Source of the DNA: Pseudomonas palleroniana
GTDB lineage: Bacteria > Pseudomonadota > Gammaproteobacteria > Pseudomonadales > Pseudomonadaceae
NCBI RefSeq assembly: GCF_003031675.1
Contig: NZ_PYWX01000071.1
Location: 176,269 to 240,268 of the forward strand
Direction of reading: 5' to 3'
Length of the DNA stretch: 64,000 bases
Part shown: positions 9,409-19,805 of the stretch, piece after piece
How the letters are laid out: every line of letters begins with the position of its first letter
Numbering within the stretch: the first letter of the stretch is position 1
The notes under the pieces: generated by a model
Database searches by the model: none
Seen by the model: only the letters and a program-made list of their open reading frames with translations
Told to the model about the DNA's origin: nothing
Program-made: the position numbers and the translations under genes

Positions 9409-9743
9409 TGCCGTTATGGGTGGAAGTGATTGTCGCGGGGCTGCTGGTGCTCAGCAGTCTGTTTGCGTTGATCGGTGCAGTCGGCTTGTTGCGGCTGAAG
9501 GACTTTTTCCAACGCATGCACCCGCCGGCACTGGCTTCGACGCTGGGCGCGTGGTGTGTGGCGCTGGCATCGATTATCTACTTTTCGGTGCTCAAGTCCG
9601 GGCCGGTGCTGCATGGCTGGTTGATCCCGATCCTGCTGTCGATCACGGTGCCCGTGACCACGCTGTTACTGGCCCGCACCGCGCTGTTCCGCAAGCGCAT
9701 GGCCGGTGACGACGTACCGGCCGAAGTCAGCAGCCGCCGCTGA
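9405..9743 (+). CDS. mnhG: Mrp/Sha antiporter subunit G
   Basis: A 112-residue three-helix MrpG protein with the conserved GLLRLKDFFQRMHPPALAST segment (amphipathic, DF.QRMH.P). It is the last gene of the antiporter operon. No strong terminator follows directly; the next 200 bases hold REP-like repeats. Confidence 0.94.
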   Translation: MMPLWVEVIVAGLLVLSSLFALIGAVGLLRLKDFFQRMHPPALASTLGAWCVALASIIYFSVLKSGPVLHGWLIPILLSITVPVTTLLLARTALFRKRMAGDDVPAEVSSRR

Positions 9744-9771
9744 TTCAACGAGCGGACAGGGAAAAACATTT

Positions 9772-9932
9772 GGGGCGGTGCGACGATTCGATTTGCTCCC
9801 GATAGCGGTGGATCAGTCAGCAGTCGGGGGCAAGCCCTAATGCCCGTCAGTTAAATGGTGGGTGTAGAACACATCATCTGTAGTGAGCGGCAGGTTCTCT
9901 TAACTGACATTAGGGCAGGCCCCCTCCCACAT
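9772..9932. repeat. REP pair interrupted by a small inverted-repeat element
   Basis: A REP-type arm (TTGCTCCCGATAGCGG near 9791) and a partner arm (GCCCCCTCCCAC near 9919) flank the segment. Inside it, 9835-9854 and 9900-9915 form an imperfect inverted repeat built on CCCTAATG and TCAGTTAA, the left arm holding four extra bases. The first arm also carries a 16-base insertion, beginning CGGTGCGACG, that recurs at 30679. The region lies between mnhG and lepB and contains no gene. Confidence 0.65.
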
Positions 9933-9952
9933 TTGGACTCGCGTGAAGCCGA

Positions 9953-10621
9953 TTACAAAATCGCTGCGCCAAACCGGCTAACGCGTGGCATCCAGTGATC
10001 CAGGATCTCGGCTGAGGCAACGATATGATGCGCTCGCCCGATCAGCAGCCGGCGAGGCACAAAGCCGATATACCGGGAGTCATCGCTGTTATCGCGGTTG
10101 TCGCCGAGCATGAAATAGCTGTCGGCAGGCACCACCACCGGGCCGAAATTGCGCAGCGCCCGCACGGTCGGCATGAACTGGACAGTGCGCTGACGGTTGG
10201 CCGCCAGCTCGTTCAGCTTGATCCCCGGCACCGTATGGCCGGCAACGATGGGCTCGCTGATGTCCTGCGCATCACTGTAGGTGGCAGGCACGCCGTTGAC
10301 CCACAACACCTCATCTTTCATTTCCAGGGTGTCACCGGGTATACCGACGATGCGCTTGATCAGGCGCATGCCATCCTTGGGCGACGAAAACGTGACCACA
10401 TCGCCACGCTGGGGGTTATCAAGCTTGGCCAGGGAAATATCCGTCAGCGGCACCTTGAGGTCATACGCCACGCGATTGACCAGCACAACATCCCCCTCCA
10501 GCAACGTGGGGCGCATGGAGCCGGACGGAATGGGGTTCCAATCGGCCAGGGATGTACGGAAAATGCCGAAGCACAGCCAGAAAATGATTGCGTAACGGTA
10601 ACGGCCCAACCAACGTCGCAT
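9953..10621 (-). CDS. lepB: Type I signal peptidase
   Basis: A 222-residue S26 signal peptidase with one N-terminal membrane helix. The nucleophile box is PSGSMRPTLLEGD (Ser35) and the catalytic lysine is in MRLIKRIVGIPGD (Lys89). The closing box is MLGDNRDNSDDSRYIGFVP. It cleaves signal peptides at the periplasmic face of the inner membrane. I chose the ATG at 10621 because GAGG precedes it; upstream ATG or GTG codons would add about 9-11 residues. It is shorter than the main Pseudomonas LepB (about 284 residues) and stands alone away from lepA/rnc, so it is likely a second, accessory signal peptidase. Confidence 0.88.
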   Translation of the reverse strand: MRRWLGRYRYAIIFWLCFGIFRTSLADWNPIPSGSMRPTLLEGDVVLVNRVAYDLKVPLTDISLAKLDNPQRGDVVTFSSPKDGMRLIKRIVGIPGDTLEMKDEVLWVNGVPATYSDAQDISEPIVAGHTVPGIKLNELAANRQRTVQFMPTVRALRNFGPVVVPADSYFMLGDNRDNSDDSRYIGFVPRRLLIGRAHHIVASAEILDHWMPRVSRFGAAIL

Positions 10622-10763
10622 ACATCCTCGCAATACAGAAAGGGGCATTGGCACCCGCCAGACACCCAGATGATTTTTGGCTACGCTCGCTTGTTACACA
10701 CCAGGATTAACTGACCATTAGCACTTGCACTCAAGGTCAATGACACAAAAGGAAAGCGGCCCC

Positions 10764-11327
10764 ATGGATATCAAATGCTCTGTCTTTATCGCAGCCAGCA
10801 TCGACGGGTTTATCGCACGACCCGATGGCGATATCGAGTGGCTTCTTCGGCCGGAGTATGAACGTGCTGTCTTGAACGGCATGACGTTTGAAAGCTATAT
10901 CGCCACCGTTGATGCACTGGTGATGGGCCGCAAAACCCTGGAGAAAGTGGCGTCCTTCGCCGAGTGGCTTTATGAAGGCACGCCGATCATAGCCCTTTCG
11001 CACCGTCCGCTGGCGCTGCCTGCCCATCTGGAAGGCAAGGTCGAAGTCATGGCAGCCGACGCGCCTGCGGTGGTGGCCCAGCTAGCCGAACGCGGCATGA
11101 AGCATCTGTATATCGATGGAGGCCAGACAATCCAGGCATTTCTGGAAGCGGGCCTGATCGACGAACTGATCATCACGCGTATCCCGGTCTTGCTGGGGCA
11201 AGGCATTGCGCTGTTCAGCCAGGTTGGCCGTGAGCATGAGCTTCATCACGTCAGCACGCATGTGTCGGACAATGGGTTTGTGCAGAGTCGATATCAAGTG
11301 ACGACAGACTCTCGCGCCGTGCAATAG
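10764..11327 (+). CDS. Dihydrofolate reductase-like (RibD C-terminal) protein
   Basis: This 187-residue protein starts MDIKCSVFIAASIDGFIARP and continues DGDIEWL, the hallmark of the RibD C-terminal/DHFR-like fold that binds NADPH. LYIDGGQTIQAFLEAGLIDEL and ITRIPVLLGQGIALF are the typical second half (written in blocks). AAGGAAAG sits eight bases before the ATG. It is a stand-alone reductase of unknown substrate and is followed 15 bases later by the S51 peptidase gene, probably cotranscribed. Confidence 0.85.
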   Translation: MDIKCSVFIAASIDGFIARPDGDIEWLLRPEYERAVLNGMTFESYIATVDALVMGRKTLEKVASFAEWLYEGTPIIALSHRPLALPAHLEGKVEVMAADAPAVVAQLAERGMKHLYIDGGQTIQAFLEAGLIDELIITRIPVLLGQGIALFSQVGREHELHHVSTHVSDNGFVQSRYQVTTDSRAVQ

Positions 11328-11342
11328 GAACTGGAGGTCAGG

Positions 11343-12041
11343 GTGACTCAACACATTATTGTCATTGGCGGCGAGTCCGCAGAAGACATGACCCGCATGA
11401 CACGCATTGACGAATACATCGTCGCATCATCAGGCAAAACGCACCCTAATGTTCTCTATATCTCGACAGCAAACGGCGATGACCGAGTCAAGATCCGCGA
11501 CTTCACCGCTAAATATGAAAGCGCTGGCTGCACCGTTAGCAACCTGACGGTATTCATTCCGCCGTTTCCCGATGCGGGCCATGTTTCATCTTTGTTTGAA
11601 CAGGCCGACATCATTTACGTGGCGGGTGGTAATACACGTGCCATGCTGGCGGTCTGGCGCGAATTTGGTGTCACGGCCTTACTGAAAAACGCCTGGGAAA
11701 ACGGCAAAATCCTCAGTGGCGTCAGCGCTGGTGCGATTTGCTGGTTTGACTATGGGCACTCGGATTCAGGCGGAAGGTTTGCGCTGGTTGACGGTATGGG
11801 CTTGTTGCCGGGCGCATTGTGCCCGCATTTCAGTTCAGAGGCTGGAAGGCAAGCCTCGTTTGTCGAGCTGGTTCAGCACGAGCGTATTCAGCCTGCCTAC
11901 GCGCTCGACGATGGCGTGGCCCTACATTTCAAAAATGGCAAATGCCACCAGGTCATCCAGAACAGCGCAGCAGGGCTCGCTTACGAGATGACTACGCAAG
12001 CACCCTATCCAATACCTTTGTCACACCGTTCGGAAAGATAA
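11343..12041 (+). CDS. Peptidase E-like (S51 family) protein
   Basis: This 232-residue protein has a class I glutamine-amidotransferase-like fold and the S51 nucleophile elbow SGVSAGAICWFDYG, with serine near residue 128. IIYVAGGNTRAMLAVW precedes it as in peptidase E and cyanophycinase relatives. It opens with GTG, supported by GGAGG seven bases upstream. Peptidase E removes N-terminal aspartate from dipeptides, but the natural substrate here is unknown. It lies in one transcription unit with the RibD-like reductase. Confidence 0.85.
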   Translation: MTQHIIVIGGESAEDMTRMTRIDEYIVASSGKTHPNVLYISTANGDDRVKIRDFTAKYESAGCTVSNLTVFIPPFPDAGHVSSLFEQADIIYVAGGNTRAMLAVWREFGVTALLKNAWENGKILSGVSAGAICWFDYGHSDSGGRFALVDGMGLLPGALCPHFSSEAGRQASFVELVQHERIQPAYALDDGVALHFKNGKCHQVIQNSAAGLAYEMTTQAPYPIPLSHRSER

Positions 12042-12180
12042 ATGCCAACGGCATCAACACAAGGAAATTTCCGACAGCGTTTTAGGGGGGCGCTCGGAAG
12101 ATGGCGGCCTAATCTGCGGTGGAGCCCGTTCACAGCTAAATCTGAAATCGAAGAATTCGCAAAGTGGGCACGGTAAAAAT

Positions 12181-12267
12181 GTGGGAGCGGGCTTGCTCGC
12201 GAATACGGCGTGTCAGCCACTGCGATTGTGACTGGAAGAATGCATTCGCGAGCAAGCCCGCTCCCAC
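12181..12267. repeat. REPIN (paired inverted REP), variant GCTTGCTCGCGAAT
   Basis: Two inverted REP arms (GTGGGAGCGGGCTTGCTCGC and its complement) face each other across about 35 bases, able to form a long hairpin. The arms use TCGCGAAT instead of the TCCCGATA found in the other repeats in this window, so a second REP subtype is present. It lies in the 316-base gap between the S51 peptidase and cysS; the rest of that gap shows only the terminator at 12300. Confidence 0.85.
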
Positions 12268-12299
12268 AGTGGATCGAGTGGGCCGTTGAAACGGTGTGC

Positions 12300-12333
12300 A
12301 AAAAAAACGCCCCGAACCAGTCGGGGCGTTTTT
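12300..12333. terminator. Bidirectional intrinsic terminator of cysS
   Basis: CGCCCCGA and TCGGGGCG form an eight-base-pair stem around a five-base loop, with A-runs on the left and T-runs on the right. It can stop transcription on both strands. Its main role is probably to end the glnS-cysS transcripts, since cysS stops at 12358 on the minus strand. Confidence 0.85.
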
Positions 12334-12357
12334 CATTCAGCGTGCAGCAAACAATGG

Positions 12358-13740
<1,383 letters not shown>

Positions 13741-13761
13741 ATCGGCTTCCTTAAGACTTGA

Positions 13762-15462
13762 TCACTGGCCCCACGAATCACGCAAGGTCACGGTACGGTT
13801 GAAGACCGGAGCGCCTGGTTTCGAGTCCTTGATATCCGCGCAGAAGTAGCCTTCGCGCTCGAACTGGAAACGGTCTTCCGGCTGTGCTTCGCCCAACGAG
13901 GGTTCGGCACGACAACCAGTGAGTACTTGCAGGGAGTCAGGGTTGATGTTGTCGAGGAAGCTCGCGCTGTCTTCGGCTTTTTCAGGGTTCGGCGAGCGGA
14001 ACAGACGATCGTACAGGCGCACTTCGCACTCGATGCTGGCTGCGGCCGGCACCCAGTGGATCACGCCCTTGACCTTGCGGCCCTCAGGGTTCTTGCCCAG
14101 GGTGTCCGGGTCGTACGAGCAGCGCAGCTCGACGATGTTGCCCTCGGCGTCCTTGATCGCTTCGTCGGCACGGATCACGTAGCTGCCACGCAGGCGCACT
14201 TCGCCATTCGGCTCCAGGCGCTTGTAGCCCTTTGGCGGCTCTTCCATGAAGTCATCGCGGTCGATGTAGATTTCACGGGCGAACGGCAGCTTGCGCACGC
14301 CGAGTTCTTCTTTCTGCGGATGACGCGGCAGCTCGAGGTTCTCGACCTTATCTTCCGGGTAGTTGGTGATCACGACTTTCAACGGGCGCAGCACGCACAT
14401 GGCGCGCGGGGCGTTGGCGTCCAGGTCCTGGCGGATGCTGAATTCGAGCATGCCGAAGTCGACCACACCGTCGGAACGGTTGGTGCCGACCATGTCGCAG
14501 AAGTTGCGGATCGAAGCTGGCGTGTAGCCACGGCGACGGAAACCCGACAGCGTGGACATGCGCGGGTCGTCCCAGCCATGCACGTGCTTTTCATCAACCA
14601 GTTGCTTGAGCTTGCGCTTGCTGGTGATGGTGTAGTTCAGGTTCAGGCGGCTGAACTCGTACTGACGCGGCTGTGCCGGCACCGGCAGGTGGCTCAGGAA
14701 CCATTCGTACAGCGGGCGATGGCTTTCGAACTCCAGGGTGCAGATGGAGTGGGTGATGCCTTCGATGGCGTCCGACTGACCGTGGGTAAAGTCGTAGTTC
14801 GGGTAGATGCACCACTTGTCGCCGGTCTGGTGGTGGTGGGCATGGCGGATGCGATACATGATCGGGTCGCGCAGGTTCATGTTCGGCGAGGCCATGTCGA
14901 TCTTGGCGCGCAGCACACGGGCACCGTCGGGGAACTCACCGGCGCGCATGCGGGCGAACCAGTCCAGGTTCTCTTCCACCGAACGGTCGCGGAACGGGCT
15001 GTTTTTGCCGGGTTCGGTCAGGCTGCCACGGTATTCCTTGGCCTGCTCAGGGGTCAGGTCATCGACGTAGGCCTTGCCGGCCTTGATCAGCTCGACGGCC
15101 CAGTCGTGCAACTGGTCGAAGTATTGCGAGGCATAGCGCACTTCACCGGACCATTCGAAACCCAGCCACTTCACGTCACTTTCAATGGCGTCGATGTATT
15201 CCTGGTCTTCCTTGGCCGGGTTGGTGTCGTCGAAACGCAGGTGCGTGACGCCACCGAACTCCTGGGCCAGGCCGAAGTTCACACAGATCGACTTGGCGTG
15301 ACCGATGTGCAGGTAGCCGTTGGGCTCTGGCGGGAAGCGGGTGACGATCTGCGTGTGCTTGCCCGAATCCAGGTCCGCCTGGATGATCGGGCGCAGGAAA
15401 TTGACCGGGACGGCAGGTCCGGCCTTGGAATTCGAGGTAGGGTCGACAGTGGGCTTGCTCAT
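13762..15462 (-). CDS. glnS: Glutaminyl-tRNA synthetase
   Basis: A 566-residue class I synthetase with RFPPEPNGYLHIGHAKSICV (HIGH motif) near residue 45, the tRNA-binding insert, a KMSKS-equivalent around YTITSKRKLKQLV, and the beta-barrel anticodon-binding region ending TVTLRDSWGQ. Length and motifs match bacterial GlnRS of gamma-proteobacteria. It is transcribed with cysS and divergently from ppiB. Confidence 0.98.
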   Translation of the reverse strand: MSKPTVDPTSNSKAGPAVPVNFLRPIIQADLDSGKHTQIVTRFPPEPNGYLHIGHAKSICVNFGLAQEFGGVTHLRFDDTNPAKEDQEYIDAIESDVKWLGFEWSGEVRYASQYFDQLHDWAVELIKAGKAYVDDLTPEQAKEYRGSLTEPGKNSPFRDRSVEENLDWFARMRAGEFPDGARVLRAKIDMASPNMNLRDPIMYRIRHAHHHQTGDKWCIYPNYDFTHGQSDAIEGITHSICTLEFESHRPLYEWFLSHLPVPAQPRQYEFSRLNLNYTITSKRKLKQLVDEKHVHGWDDPRMSTLSGFRRRGYTPASIRNFCDMVGTNRSDGVVDFGMLEFSIRQDLDANAPRAMCVLRPLKVVITNYPEDKVENLELPRHPQKEELGVRKLPFAREIYIDRDDFMEEPPKGYKRLEPNGEVRLRGSYVIRADEAIKDAEGNIVELRCSYDPDTLGKNPEGRKVKGVIHWVPAAASIECEVRLYDRLFRSPNPEKAEDSASFLDNINPDSLQVLTGCRAEPSLGEAQPEDRFQFEREGYFCADIKDSKPGAPVFNRTVTLRDSWGQ

Positions 15463-15721
15463 AGGATCCTTGAACAGACAGGTACGTGGCCGGTTGGGGC
15501 CAGATAAAACAAAGCCGTTATCATAGCTGATGCTGTCAAGCCGCTGACAGGGTACGACCGAAAACTGCAGCTTTAATTGCTGTTTTAATGACGGACGCGG
15601 TAAAAAACCACCTCGAAATTCCTGCCAGGCACGCTAAACTGCGCGCCTTGGCTGCCATTGAGCCAAACCGGTCACGGCGCCCAGGCGTCCAACCCACGAA
15701 TTCCTTGAAAGAGACACGACC

Positions 15722-16225
15722 ATGACCCAAGTCAAACTGACCACCAACCACGGTGACATCGTCATCGAGCTGAACGCCGAGAAAGCGCCGATCACCGTCG
15801 CCAACTTCATCGAATACGTTAAGGCCGGTCACTACGAAAACACGGTGTTCCACCGTGTGATCGGTAACTTCATGATCCAGGGCGGTGGTTTCGAACCCGG
15901 CATGAAAGAAAAGAAAGACAAGCGCCCAAGCATCCAGAACGAAGCGGACAACGGCCTTTCCAACGACAAGTACACCGTCGCCATGGCCCGTACCATGGAG
16001 CCGCATTCGGCCTCCGCGCAGTTTTTCATCAACGTGGCCGACAACGCTTTCCTGAACCACAGCGGCAAGAACGTGCAGGGTTGGGGTTACGCGGTATTCG
16101 GTAAAGTCACCGAAGGCACCGACGTTGTCGACAAGATCAAAAGCGTGCAGACCACCGGTAAAGCCGGTCACCAGGACGTACCGGTAGAAGACGTGATCGT
16201 CGAGAAAGCCGAGATCGTTGGGTGA
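15722..16225 (+). CDS. ppiB: Cytoplasmic peptidyl-prolyl cis-trans isomerase B (cyclophilin)
   Basis: A 167-residue cyclophilin without a signal peptide. FHRVIGNFMIQGGGFEPGM carries the active-site arginine and MIQGGG motif, and MARTMEPHSASAQFFINVAD the second active-site segment. It speeds proline isomerisation during protein folding. The gene is preceded by AAAGAGA and overlaps lpxH by GTGA, so the two are translationally coupled, as often seen in Pseudomonas (glnS-cysS / ppiB-lpxH). Confidence 0.97.
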   Translation: MTQVKLTTNHGDIVIELNAEKAPITVANFIEYVKAGHYENTVFHRVIGNFMIQGGGFEPGMKEKKDKRPSIQNEADNGLSNDKYTVAMARTMEPHSASAQFFINVADNAFLNHSGKNVQGWGYAVFGKVTEGTDVVDKIKSVQTTGKAGHQDVPVEDVIVEKAEIVG

Positions 16226-16971
16226 TATTACTGATTTCAGATTTGCATCTGGAAGAGGAACGCCCGGACATTACCCGGGCGTTTCTGGATCTGCTCCAAG
16301 GCCGCGCCCGTGGCGCCCAGGCGTTGTACATTCTGGGGGACTTCTTTGAAGCCTGGATTGGCGACGACGGCATGACCCCCTTCCAGCGTTCCATCTGCGA
16401 GGCTCTGCGTGAGCTGAGCGACAGCGGCACCCCGATTTTCCTCATGCACGGCAATCGCGACTTCCTGATCGGCAAGCGGTTCTGCAAAGCGGCAGGCGCC
16501 ACCTTGCTCAAGGACCCGAGTGTCGTGCAGTTCTACGGCGAGCCGGTGCTCTTGATGCACGGCGACAGCCTCTGCACCCGCGACGTCGGCTATATGAAGC
16601 TGCGGCGCATCCTGCGTAACCCGATTGTGCTGTTTATCCTGCGCCACCTGCCCCTGGGCACCCGGCACAAGCTGGCGCGCAAGCTGCGCAGCGAAAGCCG
16701 TGCGCAGACGCGCATGAAGGCCAACGACATTGTCGATGTCACCCCCGAAGAAGTGCCGCGCATCATGCAGCAGTTCGGCGTACGCACCCTGGTCCACGGC
16801 CATACCCACCGCCCCGCCATTCATAAACTGCAGATCGGCGACCAGGCGGCCAAGCGCATTGTGCTGGGGGATTGGGATAAGCAAGGGTGGGCATTGCAGG
16901 TGGATGAGCAAGGCTTTCAGTTGGCGGCATTCGACTTCACCAACCCACAGTTGGCGCTGCCTGGCGCCTGA
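16222..16971 (+). CDS. lpxH: UDP-2,3-diacylglucosamine diphosphatase
   Basis: This 249-residue metallophosphoesterase shows the ordered metal-binding motifs LLISDLHL, LGDFFEAWIGDD, LMHGNRDFL, LMHGDSLCT and LVHGHTHRPAIH. LpxH removes UMP from UDP-2,3-diacylglucosamine to give lipid X in lipid A synthesis, at the cytoplasmic face of the inner membrane. It starts with GTG overlapping the ppiB stop. A REP-like hairpin follows before the convergent efflux operon. Confidence 0.97.
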   Translation: MILLISDLHLEEERPDITRAFLDLLQGRARGAQALYILGDFFEAWIGDDGMTPFQRSICEALRELSDSGTPIFLMHGNRDFLIGKRFCKAAGATLLKDPSVVQFYGEPVLLMHGDSLCTRDVGYMKLRRILRNPIVLFILRHLPLGTRHKLARKLRSESRAQTRMKANDIVDVTPEEVPRIMQQFGVRTLVHGHTHRPAIHKLQIGDQAAKRIVLGDWDKQGWALQVDEQGFQLAAFDFTNPQLALPGA

Positions 16972-17006
16972 ACCCAGACATCACTGCTCCAATGTGAACA
17001 AAGATT

Positions 17007-17042
17007 CAAATGTGGGAGGAGGCTTGCTCCATCCCACATTTG
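17007..17042. repeat. REP-like hairpin between convergent genes
   Basis: CAAATGTGGGA and TCCCACATTTG pair perfectly around a REP core (GGAGGCTTGCTCC). It lies between the lpxH stop and the convergent emrB-like stop, where it may act as an RNA stabiliser or bidirectional terminator. No T-run follows, so termination is uncertain. Confidence 0.6.
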
Positions 17043-17061
17043 GACCGCGTGCACCCCGGGG

Positions 17062-18591
17062 TCAGTGACCGGAAGCCGCAGGCCCCGCTTTGGCGGTGAA
17101 TGGCGGCTTGGCCAGCCACACCAGCAGCATCAACGCCATGAACATCCAGCCCAGCAACGTGAAGTAATCCACGGTGGACATCATGTACGCCTGGCTGGTG
17201 AGGATCTGGTCCAGCTGGGTGTAAGCCTTCTGCCCTGCCCCGCCCAACGCATTCAGGGCGTCACGGGTGGCCGAGTCATAGGTGGTCATGTTCTCGCTCA
17301 TATACGCATGGTGCTGGTCCGCCCGGCGAATCCAGATCCAGGTGGTCAGCGATGCCGCGAAGCTACCGCCCAGGGTACGCAGGAACGTCGCCAGCCCGGC
17401 GCCGTCGGCAATCTGGTGCGGCGGCAGGTCGGACATCAGGATGCTCAAGGTCGGCATAAAGAACAGCGCCACGCCGATACCCATGAACAACTGCACCAGG
17501 GCAACGTGCTGGAAGTCGACTTCATTGGTGAAACCGGCGCGCATGAAGCAACTCAAGCCGATCGCCAGGAACGCCACGCCCGCCAGCAGGCGCAGGTCGA
17601 ACTTGTGCGCGTACTTGCCCACGAAGGGTGACATCAGCACCGGCAAAATCCCGATTGGCGCCACCGCCAGGCCGGCCCAGGTGGCGGTGTAGCCCATCTG
17701 GGTCTGCAACCATTGCGGCAGGATCAGGTTGATGCCGAAGAAACCCGCATAGCCCAGGATCAACACGATGGTGCCGATACGGAAGTTGCGGTAGGCGAAC
17801 AGCCGCAGGTTGACCACCGGGTGCTTGTCGGTCATTTCCCAGATCACGAACACCGCCAGGGCAATCGCCGAGATCACGGCGCCAATGATGATGAAGTTGG
17901 ATTCGAACCAGTCCAGGTCGTTGCCCTTGTCGAGGATGATCTGCAAGGCGCCCACACCGACGATCAGGCTCAACAGCCCGACGTAGTCCATCGGCTGATA
18001 GCTGGTGACCACCGGGCGTTTTTTCAGCTGCGCACGTACCACCATTACCGCAAAGATGCCGATGGGCACGTTGATAAAGAAGATCCACGGCCAGCTGTAG
18101 CTGTCGGTGATCCAGCCGCCGAGGATAGGCCCGGCGATGGGCGCCACCACCGTGACCATCGCCAGCAACGCCAGGGCCATACCCCGTCTCGCCGGCGGAT
18201 ACACCGCGATCAGCAACGTCTGGGTCATCGGGTACAGCGGCCCCGCCACCAAGCCTTGCAGCACGCGAAAGCCGATCAGCTCGGGCATCGAGGTGGACAC
18301 ACCACACATAAACGAGGCCAGTACAAACAGGATGGTCGCCCATAAAAACAGCTTCACCTCACCGAAACGCCGGCTCAACCAGCCGGTGAGCGGCAAGGCA
18401 ATCGCGTTGCTCACCGCAAACGAGGTAATGACCCAGGTGCCCTGCTCCGAACTCACGCCGAGGTTGCCGGAAATGGTCGGCAACGCCACGTTGGCGATGG
18501 TGGTATCGAGCACCTGCATAAAGGTCGCCAGCGACAGGCCAATGGTGGCCATCACTAGGCTGGGTGGCGTGAAGGAGGCGTTATTGCTCAT
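17062..18591 (-). CDS. emrB: DHA2-family MFS drug efflux pump (EmrB-like)
   Basis: A 509-residue membrane protein with about 14 helices. The DHA2 signature is visible: MQVLDTTIANVALPTISGNL at residues about 25-44, GWLSRRFGEVKLFLWATI, and RVLQGLVAGPLYPMTQTLL. EmrB-type pumps export hydrophobic drugs and uncouplers by proton antiport, working with a periplasmic adaptor and an outer-membrane channel, both of which are the two genes upstream. Its ATG shares a base with the stop of the adaptor gene (TGATG). It is the last gene of the MarR-headed operon. Confidence 0.92.
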   Translation of the reverse strand: MSNNASFTPPSLVMATIGLSLATFMQVLDTTIANVALPTISGNLGVSSEQGTWVITSFAVSNAIALPLTGWLSRRFGEVKLFLWATILFVLASFMCGVSTSMPELIGFRVLQGLVAGPLYPMTQTLLIAVYPPARRGMALALLAMVTVVAPIAGPILGGWITDSYSWPWIFFINVPIGIFAVMVVRAQLKKRPVVTSYQPMDYVGLLSLIVGVGALQIILDKGNDLDWFESNFIIIGAVISAIALAVFVIWEMTDKHPVVNLRLFAYRNFRIGTIVLILGYAGFFGINLILPQWLQTQMGYTATWAGLAVAPIGILPVLMSPFVGKYAHKFDLRLLAGVAFLAIGLSCFMRAGFTNEVDFQHVALVQLFMGIGVALFFMPTLSILMSDLPPHQIADGAGLATFLRTLGGSFAASLTTWIWIRRADQHHAYMSENMTTYDSATRDALNALGGAGQKAYTQLDQILTSQAYMMSTVDYFTLLGWMFMALMLLVWLAKPPFTAKAGPAASGH

Positions 18592-19790
18592 CAGCGTTGC
18601 ACAGCCTTGGGTGCGGCGATGCTGTTGTCATGGATCAACTGGGTGATCATGGCGTCGGCTTCGGCCAGTTGGCGGTCATACACATTGGTGGTGAACGAGG
18701 CCTTTTGCGGCGCCTGTTGCGCCAGCACCGGGCCACTCTGGTCGTGCAGATCCACATTGACCAGGGTACTCAAGCCGACCCGCAGCGGGTTTTTGGCCAA
18801 CTCGTCGGCGTTGATGTGGATACGCACCGGTACCCGCTGGACGATCTTGATCCAGTTACCAGTGGCGTTCTGCGCCGGTAGCAGGGCAAATGCGCTGCCG
18901 GTACCGGCGCCGAGACTGTCGACAGTACCGCTGAATTTCACGTCGCTGCCGTAGATATCCGCTTCGATGTCCACCGGCTGGCCGATGCGCATGTTGCGCA
19001 GCTGGGTTTCCTTGAAGTTGGCGTCGATCCACAGCTGGTCGAGCGGGATCACGGCCATCAGGGCGGTACCCGGCTGTACGCGCTGGCCCAGTTGCACGGT
19101 GCGCTTGGCCACGTAACCGGTGACCGGCGCAATCAAGGTGCTGCGGGCGTTGGTCAGGTAGGCCTGGCGCAGTTGCGCGGCGGCGGCTTGTACGTCGGGG
19201 TGCGAACTGATCACGGTGTCATCCACCAGCGCGTTGCTGGTCTTGAGTTGCTGCTCAAGGTTGGTCAGGGCGTTCTTTGCGGCGGTCAGGCTGTCACGGG
19301 CGTGGGACAGTTCTTCCTGGGAGATCGCGCCGCCCTGGGCCAGGGTTTTACGGCGGTTGTAGTTATCCTGGGCGGTCTGCACATCGGCTTTCTGCGCATT
19401 GACCTGCGCTTTCATACCATCGACATTGCTGTACAAGCCGCGCACCTGGCGCACGGTGCGCGCCAGGTTGGCCTGGGCACTTTGCAGGCCGACGGCGGCG
19501 TCATTCGGGTCGAAGTTGACCAGCACCTGGCCTTCGTGGACCAGGTCGCCATCGTCGGCGCCGATGCTGACCACAGTGCCGGTGACCAGCGGAGTGATTT
19601 CCACCACGTTGCCGTTCACATAGGCGTCGTCGGTACTTTCGCTGAAGCGGCCGTAGAACTCATACCAGCCCCACACGCCCACGGCGCCGAGGATGACGAT
19701 CAGCGCCAGGAGCAGCAGCATCACCTTGCGTTTGCGCGGGTTGCTGTCGTTGGTGGGTTCGTTTGCGTTATTGCTGTCGGCAGTGGCCAT
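18591..19790 (-). CDS. emrA: HlyD/EmrA-type membrane-fusion adaptor of the efflux pump
   Basis: A 399-residue protein with one N-terminal membrane helix (VMLLLLALIVILGAVGVWGW), a biotinyl-lipoyl-like half (VTGTVVSIGADDGDLVHEGQ), a long coiled coil (about residues 90-200), and the second lipoyl half (LIAPVTGYVAKRTVQLGQRV). The ATG at 19790 is preceded by GGAGG at eight bases; a frame-extending codon five positions earlier lacks such a site. It bridges the inner-membrane pump and the outer-membrane channel. Confidence 0.92.
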   Translation of the reverse strand: MATADSNNANEPTNDSNPRKRKVMLLLLALIVILGAVGVWGWYEFYGRFSESTDDAYVNGNVVEITPLVTGTVVSIGADDGDLVHEGQVLVNFDPNDAAVGLQSAQANLARTVRQVRGLYSNVDGMKAQVNAQKADVQTAQDNYNRRKTLAQGGAISQEELSHARDSLTAAKNALTNLEQQLKTSNALVDDTVISSHPDVQAAAAQLRQAYLTNARSTLIAPVTGYVAKRTVQLGQRVQPGTALMAVIPLDQLWIDANFKETQLRNMRIGQPVDIEADIYGSDVKFSGTVDSLGAGTGSAFALLPAQNATGNWIKIVQRVPVRIHINADELAKNPLRVGLSTLVNVDLHDQSGPVLAQQAPQKASFTTNVYDRQLAEADAMITQLIHDNSIAAPKAVQR

Positions 19791-19805
19791 GACAAATACC
19801 TCCAA

